The position numbers were made by a program, and so were the translations under genes. From Acidobacteriota bacterium (GTDB lineage Bacteria; Acidobacteriota; Vicinamibacteria; Vicinamibacterales; UBA2999), in NCBI GenBank assembly GCA_020851325.1, contig JADZCY010000401.1, positions 1-51,470 of the forward strand: a stretch of 51,470 bases of DNA. Reading direction: 5' to 3'. Shown one piece after another: positions 10,366 through 18,945 of the stretch (positions are counted from its first letter, which is position 1; each line of letters begins with the position of its first letter). The notes below the pieces were generated by a model. It had not been told where the DNA came from. It searched no databases and saw only the letters and a program-made list of their open reading frames with translations.

Positions 10366-12401
10366 AGGATCGACATCGCTCCCAGCATCACTTGCAGTCC
10401 GTTGGCGCGCGGCGCGAAGCGCTCAGCGTCGCCGACCACCGTCCCCGCGGCAATCACGGCCATCACGGCCACCACCAGCAGCCAGACGCCGGTGATGGTG
10501 AACCACGACGCCCACTCGAGGTGCATGGCCGGCGTGAAACCGCCGGCAAACGTCGTCGCGTGCGAGCTGGCAAGCCAGATCACCAGTCCCGCGAGCAGCG
10601 CCGCGGCAGCGCCAACACGCCATCGGCCGCGAGCGCTCGACGCCTCGCCATCTGTCACGCCGCAGGCCATCGCCGCACCCGCCAGCGCGAGCGCGCCCGC
10701 CACCGCATTCACGAGACTGCCGGCATGCTGCGTCCACTCCGCACTGCCAGCGCGAATCAGCACGTACCCCGACACCAGCGACCCGACAAACATCGTCAAC
10801 CACGCGACGGACAGAAGGGAGGGAAGCGTGCTGAAGGGTGCTGAGGGGTGCTGAAAGGTGCCGAGGGGGGCTGAAAGGTGCGGTGTTGCCTTGCGCGCGC
10901 GGAGGAGGGCGAGAAGAAACGGGATCTGCACGATGCCGAGCACGATGGCGGAGACCGTCATGTGGCGCTGCAGCGCCGTGTATGGTGCAGCGAGCGCGAA
11001 CTGGGCGCCGGCATCGTAGAGGCGGCGATTCACGCCAGCGAAGCCGATGAAGAACATCGGCATGAAGACGTTGTTCATCATGAACAGCGTCAGCCAGAAG
11101 TGCCACTTGCCAAGACGCTCGCTCAGCACGCGCCCGGTGACCGCCGGATACCAGTGATAGATCCCAGCGAAGATCGCGAACATCGTTCCGGGCGCGACGA
11201 GGTAGTGGAAGTGGGCGACGACGTAGAAGGTGTCGTGGAGCGAGATGTCGCTGGCGGCCAGGCCGAGGGGAAGGCCCGTCAGGCCGCCGATGCCGAACAT
11301 CGGCAGGAACGCGAGCGCGAAGAGCATGGCTGTGGTGAAGCGGATCGATCCGCCCCACAACGACATCACCAGCGACGTGACGATCACCACCGACGGGACC
11401 GACACGATCATCGTCGTCACCTGGAAGAACGTGCTGAGCGTCGTGCCCATGCCGGTGAGGAACATGTGATGCGCCCACACGAGCATCGAGAGCAGGCCGA
11501 GCAGCAGCACCGCGCCCACCATCAGGCCGTAGCCCCACAGCGGACGCTTCGTGTGCGCGACGATCACTTCGGCGACGATGCCCATCGCCGGCAGGATGAG
11601 GACATACACCTCGGGGTGCGCGAGAAACCAGAACAGGTGCTGCCAGAGCAGCGGATTGCCGCCGCCGGAGTAGTCCTGCAGGGGGACACCGCCGATGACG
11701 AGGCCGCTGGGCAGGAAGAAGCTGCTGCCGGCGACGCGGTCCATCAACTGGAAAACGGCAGCCGCCTGCAGCGCCGGGAAGGCGAGCAGCAACAACAGCG
11801 CGGTGACCAGTTGTGCCCACACGAAGAACGACATCGTCCGCAGCAGCACGCCCGGTGCGCGGCCCTGCACGATGGTAGTGATCATCACGATGGACGACAG
11901 CGTCGCCGACGCGCTCACCAGCGCCATGGCGACGAGCCACCACGTTTGCCCGCTGGTGGCCAGGATGCTGAGCGGCGGGTACGAGGTCCAGCCGGAATTG
12001 GCGGCGCCGCCCTCGACGAAAAAGCTGGCGATCATCACGATGCCGCCGATGGCGTAGAGCCAGAACGCCAGCGCGCTCATCTTCGGCAGCGCCATGCCGC
12101 GGGCGCCGATCAGCGGCGGCACCAGCAGCGTGCCGAAGGCGCCGGCCAGCATCGGCACCACGGCGAGAAAGATCATCACCGTGCCGTGCATGGCCACAAG
12201 CTGGTTGTAGAACTCCGGCAGCATGATGCCGCCGGGCGCGTTGGCCTCGCCGGAGAGCCACGCCATCCAGGCCGGCAGCGGCTGCCCGGGCCAGGCCAGT
12301 TGCCATCGCAACAGGACCATCAGCAGGAAGCCGGCGAACAGGAAGATCAGGGACGTGACGGCGTACTGCAGGCCGACTGTCTTGTGGTCCGTCACCGTCA
12401 C
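10329..12401 (-). CDS. coxA: heme-copper oxidase subunit I with fused degenerate subunit III-like C-terminal domain
   Basis: WQHLFWFLAHPEVYVLILPAMG, WAHHMFLTGM, HDTFYVVAHFHYLVAPGT; C-terminal VAWLTMFVGSLVSGYVLIRAGSAEW...FTPAMHLEWASWFTITGVWLL resembles COX3. Confidence 0.9.
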   Translation of the reverse strand: MTVTDHKTVGLQYAVTSLIFLFAGFLLMVLLRWQLAWPGQPLPAWMAWLSGEANAPGGIMLPEFYNQLVAMHGTVMIFLAVVPMLAGAFGTLLVPPLIGARGMALPKMSALAFWLYAIGGIVMIASFFVEGGAANSGWTSYPPLSILATSGQTWWLVAMALVSASATLSSIVMITTIVQGRAPGVLLRTMSFFVWAQLVTALLLLLAFPALQAAAVFQLMDRVAGSSFFLPSGLVIGGVPLQDYSGGGNPLLWQHLFWFLAHPEVYVLILPAMGIVAEVIVAHTKRPLWGYGLMVGAVLLLGLLSMLVWAHHMFLTGMGTTLSTFFQVTTMIVSVPSVVIVTSLVMSLWGGSIRFTTAMLFALAFLPMFGIGGLTGLPLGLAASDISLHDTFYVVAHFHYLVAPGTMFAIFAGIYHWYPAVTGRVLSERLGKWHFWLTLFMMNNVFMPMFFIGFAGVNRRLYDAGAQFALAAPYTALQRHMTVSAIVLGIVQIPFLLALLRARKATPHLSAPLGTFQHPSAPFSTLPSLLSVAWLTMFVGSLVSGYVLIRAGSAEWTQHAGSLVNAVAGALALAGAAMACGVTDGEASSARGRWRVGAAAALLAGLVIWLASSHATTFAGGFTPAMHLEWASWFTITGVWLLVVAVMAVIAAGTVVGDAERFAPRANGLQVMLGAMSILWFVSVFVFSRG
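10831..10880 (-). repeat. 10-bp tandem repeat inside coxA (plus-strand unit CTGAAAGGTG)
   Basis: Five contiguous 10-bp units: ctgaagggtg ctgaggggtg ctgaaaggtg ccgagggggg ctgaaaggtg. Confidence 0.9.
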
Positions 12402-12406
12402 GCCAC

Positions 12407-12412
12407 TACAAT
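12407..12412 (+). promoter_or_regulatory. candidate leaderless -10 box (TACAAT, 6 nt before ATG 12419)
   Basis: TACAAT-accccg-ATG in a 17-bp gap between divergent genes. Confidence 0.6.
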
Positions 12413-12418
12413 ACCCCG

Positions 12419-14221
12419 ATGACTCGCACCCCCGCCCGTGTGCTCGTCGCCCTTCTTGCCGCCGTGATGATCACATCCATGCCGATCGGCGCGCAGGCGC
12501 CGGAACCCATTCGCTACACGCTGCGCTTTCCGGCGCCGCAGACGCACTACGTCGAGGTCGAAGCGGTGTATCCCGCCGCGGGACAACAGGCCGTCGAGAT
12601 CTACATGGCGGTGTGGACGCCCGGCTCGTACCTGGTGCGCGAATACGAACGCCATGTCGAAGCCGTGACCGCCACCGCGGGTGGGCGAGCCGTCGCCGCG
12701 GAGAAGGTGAAGAAGAACCGCTGGCGAATCAATACCGGCGGAGCGCCATCCGTGACCGTGCGCTACCGCGTCTACTCGCGCGAGATGACCGTGCGCAACA
12801 ACTGGGTCGAGAGCGGCTTCGCGATGCTGAACGGCGCGCCGACCTTCCTGACACTCGCCGACAAGACGCCGCGCCCGCATGAAGTCCGCATCGAACTCCC
12901 CGCCGGGTGGAAGTCCACGGCCACGGCGCTGATGCCGATCGCCGGCACGCCCAACGCGTATCGCGCCGAGGATTTCGACACGCTCGTCGACAGCCCGATC
13001 ATTGCCGGCTCGCCGGTGACGCGTGAGTTCACCGTAGACGGCAAGAAGCACGTGCTGGTGCTCGAAGGCGATCCGTCGCTCTTCGATGCCGATCGCGCTG
13101 CCGCTGACGCGCGCAAGATCGTCGAAGCCAGCCGCGACGCGATGGGGCCGCTGCTCTATCCGCACTACTACTTCCTCAACATGGTGGTCGACACCGGCGG
13201 CGGTCTCGAGCACAAGAACAGCTTCCTGACGATGTCGAACCGCTTCACGACGCGGACGCATCGCAGCTATCTCGGTTGGCTCGGTCTCCTCGCGCACGAG
13301 TACTTCCACAACTGGAACGTCAAGCGCCTGCGTCCGGTGGAACTCGGGCCGTTCGATTACGAGAACGAGAACTACGTCAAGACGCTGTGGGTGGCCGAAG
13401 GCTTCACCGACTACTACGCCGATCTGCTCGTGCGACGCGCCGGGCTTTCCACCGATGCGGAGTATCTGGACGGACTGTCGAATCAGATCGAAGCGGTGCA
13501 GACGACGCCGGGCCGCCTTGTATCCGCGGTCGACATGTCGTCGTACGACACGTGGATCAAACAGTATCGCCCCGACGAGAACACGGCGAACACCGCCATC
13601 AATTACTACCCGAAGGGCGCGGTGATTGCGTTCCTGCTCGACGCGCGCATTCGTCAGGCCACGAGCGGCGCGAAGTCGCTGGACGACGGGATGCGGCTGG
13701 CGCTGCAGCGGTATGGCGGCGACAAGGGCTACACGCCGGCGCAGTTCTATCAGGTGATGAGCGAGGTGGCTGGCATCGACCTGACGGCGTTCTTCAAGAC
13801 GTCGGTCGAAACGACGGACGAGTTGGACTACGCGCCCGCGCTGGAGTATTTCGGCCTGCGCTTCCGTGCTGTGGATCCGAAGGTCGCCCGCGCGTTCCTC
13901 GGTGCGGTGACGCGCGTCGATCAGGGACGGCTGATCGTGTCGGGCGTGCGCCGCGGCACGGCCGCCTACGACGCCGGACTGAATGTCGACGACGAGATTC
14001 TGGCGATCGACGGGGTGCGTGTGCGGCCGGAAGGGCTGGCGGCGCGCCTCGAGCAATATGCGCCCGGCGCCAAAGTGCAGATGCTGGTCGCTCGCCGCGA
14101 CCGGTTGACGCCGATTGACGTCACGCTTGGCACCGATCCGCAGCGTCCCTGGCGCCTCGAGCCGCGTCCCGACGCCACACCGGAGCAGAAGTCTCGCTTG
14201 ACGGCCCTGCTCAGCCGTTGA
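12419..14221 (+). CDS. M61-family peptidase with PDZ domain (second paralogue)
   Basis: LLAHEYFHNWNVKRLRPVELGPFDYENENYVKTLWVAEGFTDYYADLL; C-terminal PDZ GVRRGTAAYDAGLNVDDEILAIDGVRV. Confidence 0.9.
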   Translation: MTRTPARVLVALLAAVMITSMPIGAQAPEPIRYTLRFPAPQTHYVEVEAVYPAAGQQAVEIYMAVWTPGSYLVREYERHVEAVTATAGGRAVAAEKVKKNRWRINTGGAPSVTVRYRVYSREMTVRNNWVESGFAMLNGAPTFLTLADKTPRPHEVRIELPAGWKSTATALMPIAGTPNAYRAEDFDTLVDSPIIAGSPVTREFTVDGKKHVLVLEGDPSLFDADRAAADARKIVEASRDAMGPLLYPHYYFLNMVVDTGGGLEHKNSFLTMSNRFTTRTHRSYLGWLGLLAHEYFHNWNVKRLRPVELGPFDYENENYVKTLWVAEGFTDYYADLLVRRAGLSTDAEYLDGLSNQIEAVQTTPGRLVSAVDMSSYDTWIKQYRPDENTANTAINYYPKGAVIAFLLDARIRQATSGAKSLDDGMRLALQRYGGDKGYTPAQFYQVMSEVAGIDLTAFFKTSVETTDELDYAPALEYFGLRFRAVDPKVARAFLGAVTRVDQGRLIVSGVRRGTAAYDAGLNVDDEILAIDGVRVRPEGLAARLEQYAPGAKVQMLVARRDRLTPIDVTLGTDPQRPWRLEPRPDATPEQKSRLTALLSR

Positions 14222-14263
14222 TCGCCAACCAATCCATCGGCTGCAACGTCTACTACAACCGGC

Positions 14264-16834
14264 ATGTTGACGACGCTCCGCCTCCTCCCCGCGGCGCTGC
14301 TGGCCGTCCTGACGGCCGCCGTTCCCGCCGTGGCGGCGCCGCCGGTGCGTCTGGTGCTGGCCGAGGCCACTGCCGTTGCCGCCACCGACGCCATGGTGGT
14401 GGACGGCGTGTTCGACGAAGCGACGTGGGATTCCGCGCCGAAGGTGGCCGAGTTCGTCCAGCGCGAGCCGGCCGAGGGCGCGGCGCCCAGCCACAACACC
14501 GAGGCGCGGATTGCCTTCGACGATCGCGCGCTCTACGTTGCCATTCGCGCCTTCGACGCCGAACCCGATCGCATCGTCGGCATCCTGACGCGGCGGGATC
14601 AGGGGTCGCCCTCCGACTGGTTGAAGGTGGTGATCGATTCGTATTTCGATCGCCGGTCGGCCTACGAGTTCGCGGTGAACCCGGTCGGCGTCAAGCGCGA
14701 TCGCTACTACTTCAACGACGGCCCGAGCGACGACAGTTGGGACGCGGTGTGGGACGTGGAGGTGGCGCGCGACGAGGATGGCTGGCGCGCCGAGTTCCGC
14801 ATTCCATTCTCGCAGCTTCGATTCAACAACACCGACGGCGGGCCGGTGGGCTTCGCCATCATCCGCGAGATCGGGCGGCTGAACGAGATCTCGACCTGGC
14901 CGCTGCTGTCGCGCAACGCCAACGGCTTCGTGTCGCAGTTCGGCGAGATGCAGGGCATCCGCCTCGGTCGGACGCCGCAGCGCTTCGAGCTGATGCCGTA
15001 CTCGCTTGGCAAGTTGAACACGGCGCCGATCGACGACGGCAACGCGCTGGCGCATTCGCCGGATCCGGGCGGATCGATCGGCCTCGACATGAAGTACGCG
15101 GTGACGCCCGGCCTCACGCTCACCGCCACGGTGAATCCCGACTTCGGTCAGGTGGAAGCCGATCCGGCGGTCGTCAATCTGGAAGCGGCGGAAGCGTTCT
15201 TCCCCGAGCGGCGGCCGTTCTTCGTCGAAGGCTCCGGCACGTTCCGCTTCAACATGGACTGCAACGACGGCAGCTGCACGGGGCTGTTCTATTCGCGGCG
15301 CATCGGCCGGGCGCCGCAGGGGTCGGCGGACACCGAAGACGGCGAGTTCTCGGTGACGCCGGACATCGCGCCGATTCTGGGCGCCGCCAAGCTTGGCGGG
15401 CGCATCGGGAACTTCTCCGTCGGTGCCATCACCGCGCTGACCGCACAGCAGGACGCCGCGATTGCCGGGGCGCAGGGCGTGAACCGGCGCACGCAGGTGG
15501 TGGAGCCGCTCACGGCCTACAACGTCGTGCGCGCGCGACGGGAATACGCGAACCAGTCGGCGCTCGGCGTGATGTTCACCTCCGCCAACCGGCAGCTCAC
15601 CGCCGACACCGACTTTCTGGTCGGCAACGCCGTGACCGGCGGCATCGACTACGACTGGCGGCTGTCGCGGCGCTACAACATCACCGGCTTCTGGGCCGGC
15701 AGCCGGTTGAGCGGCAGCACCGAGGCGATCACGCGGCTGCAGAAGAACAACGTGCACACGTTCCAGCGGCCCGACGCGGACTACACCGAGCTCGACGAAA
15801 CCGCGACGACGATGAGCGGGCACGCCGGCTCGATTGCGTTCGGCAAGATCGCCGGCGACCGCACGCGCTTCAACAGCTTCTTCGGCTACAAGACGCCCGG
15901 CTTCGACAGCAACGACCTCGGCTTCCAGCGCCGCGCCGACGAACAGACGATGAACAACTGGTTCCAGTATCGCGACTTCGTGCCGAGCCGGTTCGTGCGC
16001 AACTGGAACATCAACTTCAACCAGTGGGCGGGCTGGAACTTCGGCGGCGACCGCATGAACCTCGGCACCAACATCAACACGCACTGGACGTGGACCAACA
16101 ACTACAGTGCCGGCATGGGCGTGAACCTCAACGCCGCGCCGCTGCGCGACCGCATCACGCGTGGTGGGGCGGCGGTGCTCGGCAACGCCAATCGCAGCGT
16201 CTGGTTCTACGCCAACACCGACAATCGCAAGGCGCTGTCGTTCAGCTACAACGGCTTCTACGAATCCGACCGCTTCGGCACGTTCCGCGGCGAGATCAAT
16301 CCCTGGATCAACCTGCGCCCGTCATCGGCGGCAATGCTCTCCGCCGGCCTGCGCTGGTTCACCAACAACGACGACGCGCAGTGGGTGGAGAACGTCACCG
16401 ACGACGACGACGTGACGCACAACGTGTTCGGGCGCATCGAACAGAAGACGGTGTCGATGACGCTGCGCTTCAACTACACGCTGACGCCGAACCTCTCCGT
16501 CCAGACCTATGCGGAGCCGTTCGTCTCGGCCGGCGACTACTCGAACTTCCGCGAGTTGTCCGACAACCCGCGCGCCGAGGCCTACGCCGATCGCTATCGT
16601 CCCTACGACTACACCGGCGACGCCGACTTCAACATCCGCTCGTTCCGCACCACCAACGTGCTGCGCTGGGAGTACAAACCCGGCTCGCAGTTCTTCGTCG
16701 TCTGGCAGCAGGGCCGCTTCGAGGACATCCGCGACTTCGGCAGTTTCCGCTTCAACCGCGACTTCGGCGGGTTGTTCACGACGCCGTCGAAGAACGTGTT
16801 TCTCGTCAAGTTCACGTACTGGGTGAATCTGTAA
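14264..16834 (+). CDS. DUF5916-type outer membrane protein with N-terminal CBM9-like domain
   Basis: VDGVFDEATWDSAPKVAEFVQREP...WDAVWDVEVARDEDGWRAEFRIPFSQLRF, followed by a beta-strand-rich C-terminus ending in VFLVKFTYWVNL. Confidence 0.8.
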   Translation: MLTTLRLLPAALLAVLTAAVPAVAAPPVRLVLAEATAVAATDAMVVDGVFDEATWDSAPKVAEFVQREPAEGAAPSHNTEARIAFDDRALYVAIRAFDAEPDRIVGILTRRDQGSPSDWLKVVIDSYFDRRSAYEFAVNPVGVKRDRYYFNDGPSDDSWDAVWDVEVARDEDGWRAEFRIPFSQLRFNNTDGGPVGFAIIREIGRLNEISTWPLLSRNANGFVSQFGEMQGIRLGRTPQRFELMPYSLGKLNTAPIDDGNALAHSPDPGGSIGLDMKYAVTPGLTLTATVNPDFGQVEADPAVVNLEAAEAFFPERRPFFVEGSGTFRFNMDCNDGSCTGLFYSRRIGRAPQGSADTEDGEFSVTPDIAPILGAAKLGGRIGNFSVGAITALTAQQDAAIAGAQGVNRRTQVVEPLTAYNVVRARREYANQSALGVMFTSANRQLTADTDFLVGNAVTGGIDYDWRLSRRYNITGFWAGSRLSGSTEAITRLQKNNVHTFQRPDADYTELDETATTMSGHAGSIAFGKIAGDRTRFNSFFGYKTPGFDSNDLGFQRRADEQTMNNWFQYRDFVPSRFVRNWNINFNQWAGWNFGGDRMNLGTNINTHWTWTNNYSAGMGVNLNAAPLRDRITRGGAAVLGNANRSVWFYANTDNRKALSFSYNGFYESDRFGTFRGEINPWINLRPSSAAMLSAGLRWFTNNDDAQWVENVTDDDDVTHNVFGRIEQKTVSMTLRFNYTLTPNLSVQTYAEPFVSAGDYSNFRELSDNPRAEAYADRYRPYDYTGDADFNIRSFRTTNVLRWEYKPGSQFFVVWQQGRFEDIRDFGSFRFNRDFGGLFTTPSKNVFLVKFTYWVNL

Positions 16835-16890
16835 CGGGAGGCCCTTCGACTGCGCTCAGGGCGAGCGGGAGGCGGGAGACGGGAGGCGGA
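16835..16890. repeat. family A intergenic satellite (GGGAGGC units plus CCCTTCGACTGCGCTCAGGGC core)
   Basis: cgggaggcccttcgactgcgctcagggcgagcgggaggcgggagacgggaggcgg; the same elements occur at 18195-18285, 18859-18918 and 40206-40308. Confidence 0.8.
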
Positions 16891-16997
16891 ACTACCGACA
16901 GTGCCGGGACCGACATCTTCGTCGGGACTGTCAGGGCTATCGGGACGAGAATTCCCGCGGGACTGAGTGGCCCTCAGTCGTGGTTTCTTCTTGCGCG

Positions 16998-17924
16998 CTA
17001 GTCGCGGAAGAGCGCCGCGGCGATCGTGTCGAGCGTTTCGAGGCCCTGCACGTCCCTGGGCAATTGCGGCACGCGCAGGCGCGGCACGGCAGCGAAGCGG
17101 CGGTCGATCTCGATCAGGTACTCGCGCTCCTGGGCCTGGCGGGCGATCAGGAACGGGTCCGGGCTCGACTCGGGCAGCACGCGGTTCACCACCAGCGCGC
17201 CGACGCGGACGCCGGCTTCTTCCAACTGCTCGAGCGCGCGTGCGGTCTCTTCGATGGGGAGCCGCTCGGCGATCAGCACCAGCACGAAGGCCGTGACACG
17301 CGGGCTGATCAGTCGCGCGCGGAACTCGCGCAGGCGCTCGAGCCGCTCCGCAAGTGAGGTCATGATCGGATCGTTCCTGTCGTCCTGATCGACGCCGAGC
17401 ATGGCGCGGCGCGAGCGGGACAAGGCGCGAATCCACGCCTCCATCAGTTCGGGCATGCGGATCAACCGCAGCGTGTGGCCGGTCGGCGCGGTGTCGAAGA
17501 CGAGCAGGTCGAAGCGCTGGTCCTCGCCGCTGATCAGTGAACCGATGCGATCGAACAACGCCACTTCCTCGGCCGCCGGCATGCTCGCCGCCAAATCGAT
17601 CTGCCGGTTGGCTTCCTTCAGAATCGAATGACCGAACAGCGCCTTGATGCGCGTCTTCACCTCGCCGACATACCGCGCGGATTCCTGCGCCGCGTCAATC
17701 TCCAGCGCGTGCAGGTTCGGCTGCACCTCGACGATCTCGGGTCCGACCGGCCGGCCAAGAATGTCGGAGGTGTTGTGCGCCGGGTCCGTGGACACCAGCA
17801 GCACGCGCTTGCCGGCCCGACTGGCGGCCAGTGCGGTCGCCGAGGCGCTGGTGGTTTTACCCACCCCGCCTTTGCCACCGAAGAACAGGACCTTGCGGTC
17901 GAGCAGCCGCGCCGCGTCGCTCAT
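16998..17924 (-). CDS. ArsA/GET3-family ATPase
   Basis: KVLFFGGKGGVGKTTSASATALA (deviant Walker A), LLVSTDPAHNTSDIL, FDTAPTGHTLRL. ATGA overlap with the upstream small ORF. Confidence 0.85.
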   Translation of the reverse strand: MSDAARLLDRKVLFFGGKGGVGKTTSASATALAASRAGKRVLLVSTDPAHNTSDILGRPVGPEIVEVQPNLHALEIDAAQESARYVGEVKTRIKALFGHSILKEANRQIDLAASMPAAEEVALFDRIGSLISGEDQRFDLLVFDTAPTGHTLRLIRMPELMEAWIRALSRSRRAMLGVDQDDRNDPIMTSLAERLERLREFRARLISPRVTAFVLVLIAERLPIEETARALEQLEEAGVRVGALVVNRVLPESSPDPFLIARQAQEREYLIEIDRRFAAVPRLRVPQLPRDVQGLETLDTIAAALFRD

Positions 17925-18178
17925 CAGCAGCAGGGCAGGTTGCCGAGCGGCGACCGGTCCATCCCCATGCGGCGGTGCCACAGGTGGAACTGGTCGAGCA
18001 GGTAGGGATAGATGTCGAGCATGTAGAGCGTCGCCGGATTCGGCAGCCCGACGATCTCCATGTAGCAGAGCAGGAGGAACAGGTCGTTCAGTTCGTTCGC
18101 CTGCTTGCGCAGCTCGCGCTCGTAGTGGCTGTAGGCGATGCCATGCACGAAGTCGCGAAAGTTCTTGCCCAGAGGCAT
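17924..18178 (-). CDS. small (84 aa) protein ending in -CC, partner of ArsA-like ATPase (resembles cory-CC-star proteins)
   Basis: MPLGKNFRDFVHGIAYSHYERELRKQANELNDLFLLLCYMEIVGLPNPATLYMLDIYPYLLDQFHLWHRRMGMDRSPLGNLPCC; translationally coupled to the ATPase. Confidence 0.75.
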   Translation of the reverse strand: MPLGKNFRDFVHGIAYSHYERELRKQANELNDLFLLLCYMEIVGLPNPATLYMLDIYPYLLDQFHLWHRRMGMDRSPLGNLPCC

Positions 18179-18194
18179 GGGCGGGATCGTAGCA

Positions 18195-18285
18195 GACGGG
18201 AGGCCCTTCGACTTCGCCAGGGCAAGCGGGAGGCGGGAGGCCCTTCGACTTCGCTCAGGGCAAGCGGGAGGCGGGAGGCGGGGCC
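18195..18285. repeat. family A satellite, tandem copy (left arm of inverted pair)
   Basis: Two copies of gggaggcccttcgacttcgc(t)cagggcaagc; 18227-18277 is the exact reverse complement of 18863-18913. Confidence 0.9.
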
Positions 18286-18296
18286 TCTCCGTTTCC

Positions 18297-18815
18297 TTAC
18301 GCCCCCACGCGGTAGCGCTCGCGCAGGATGTCGAGGTGGTGCTGCGTGTGCCCGGCTGTGATCCAGCAAAGGGCGCGGCCGCTAACGGGCCGGCCGTTGG
18401 CCACGACCTGGCGCGTCAGCATGGCGTCGTTCAGCGTCCGGACCAGCGCAAGCGTCGCTTCGCGCACGGCGAGCAGTTCCGCGACGATGTCCGCGACCGG
18501 ACGGAAGTGGTGCGGTGCGACTTCGGCCCACTGGTTCTCATCGAATCCGGCCAGCGGCGTGGCGTCGTTGCGGGCGACTCGGAGCAGCCGATACGCAAAC
18601 ACGCGCTCGGCATCGGCGAGATGGCCGAGCACCTCGTTCACGCTCCATTTGCCGGGTTCATATCGAAACGTCGCGGTGTCGGCCGGCAGCGGCGCGAGGC
18701 CGGCGATGTTCTGGCGCTGGCCTTGGAGCGCGGCCAGCGGACCGCTCTCGGGGACCTTGCTGACATAGCCGGCATAGAACGGAGCGAACTCCTCGGGCGT
18801 GGGCCTGGCGATCAT
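18297..18815 (-). CDS. DinB-family protein
   Basis: KWSVNEVLGHLADAERVFAYRLLRVARND...HFRPVADIVAELLAVREATLALVRTLND...GRALCWITAGHTQHHLDILRERY. Confidence 0.85.
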   Translation of the reverse strand: MIARPTPEEFAPFYAGYVSKVPESGPLAALQGQRQNIAGLAPLPADTATFRYEPGKWSVNEVLGHLADAERVFAYRLLRVARNDATPLAGFDENQWAEVAPHHFRPVADIVAELLAVREATLALVRTLNDAMLTRQVVANGRPVSGRALCWITAGHTQHHLDILRERYRVGA

Positions 18816-18821
18816 CGCGCC

Positions 18822-18827
18822 ACACTA
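18822..18827 (-). promoter_or_regulatory. candidate leaderless -10 box of dinB-like gene (TAGTGT, 6 nt before ATG)
   Basis: Minus strand TAGTGT-ggcgcg-ATG. Confidence 0.45.
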
Positions 18828-18858
18828 CCAGATCCCCAACCAGGCCGCCTGGACAAGA

Positions 18859-18918
18859 ACGTCTCCCGCCTCCCGCTTGCCCTGAGCGAAGTCGAAGGGC
18901 CTCCCGCCTCCCGTGTCC
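18859..18918. repeat. family A satellite (right arm of inverted pair)
   Basis: ctcccgcctcccgcttgccctgagcgaagtcgaagggcctcccgcctcccg at 18863-18913. Confidence 0.9.
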
Positions 18919-18945
18919 CGTCAACGTATACTCAGAAGACCCCTC

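Noticed and set aside
10878-12422. 514-aa plus-strand ORF
   Set aside because: Antisense to coxA, extremely His/Arg/Glu-rich with no domain; the coxA reading is unambiguous.
12398-16084. 1228-aa minus-strand ORF
   Set aside because: Antisense to the M61 and DUF5916 genes; no recognisable domain and compositionally biased.
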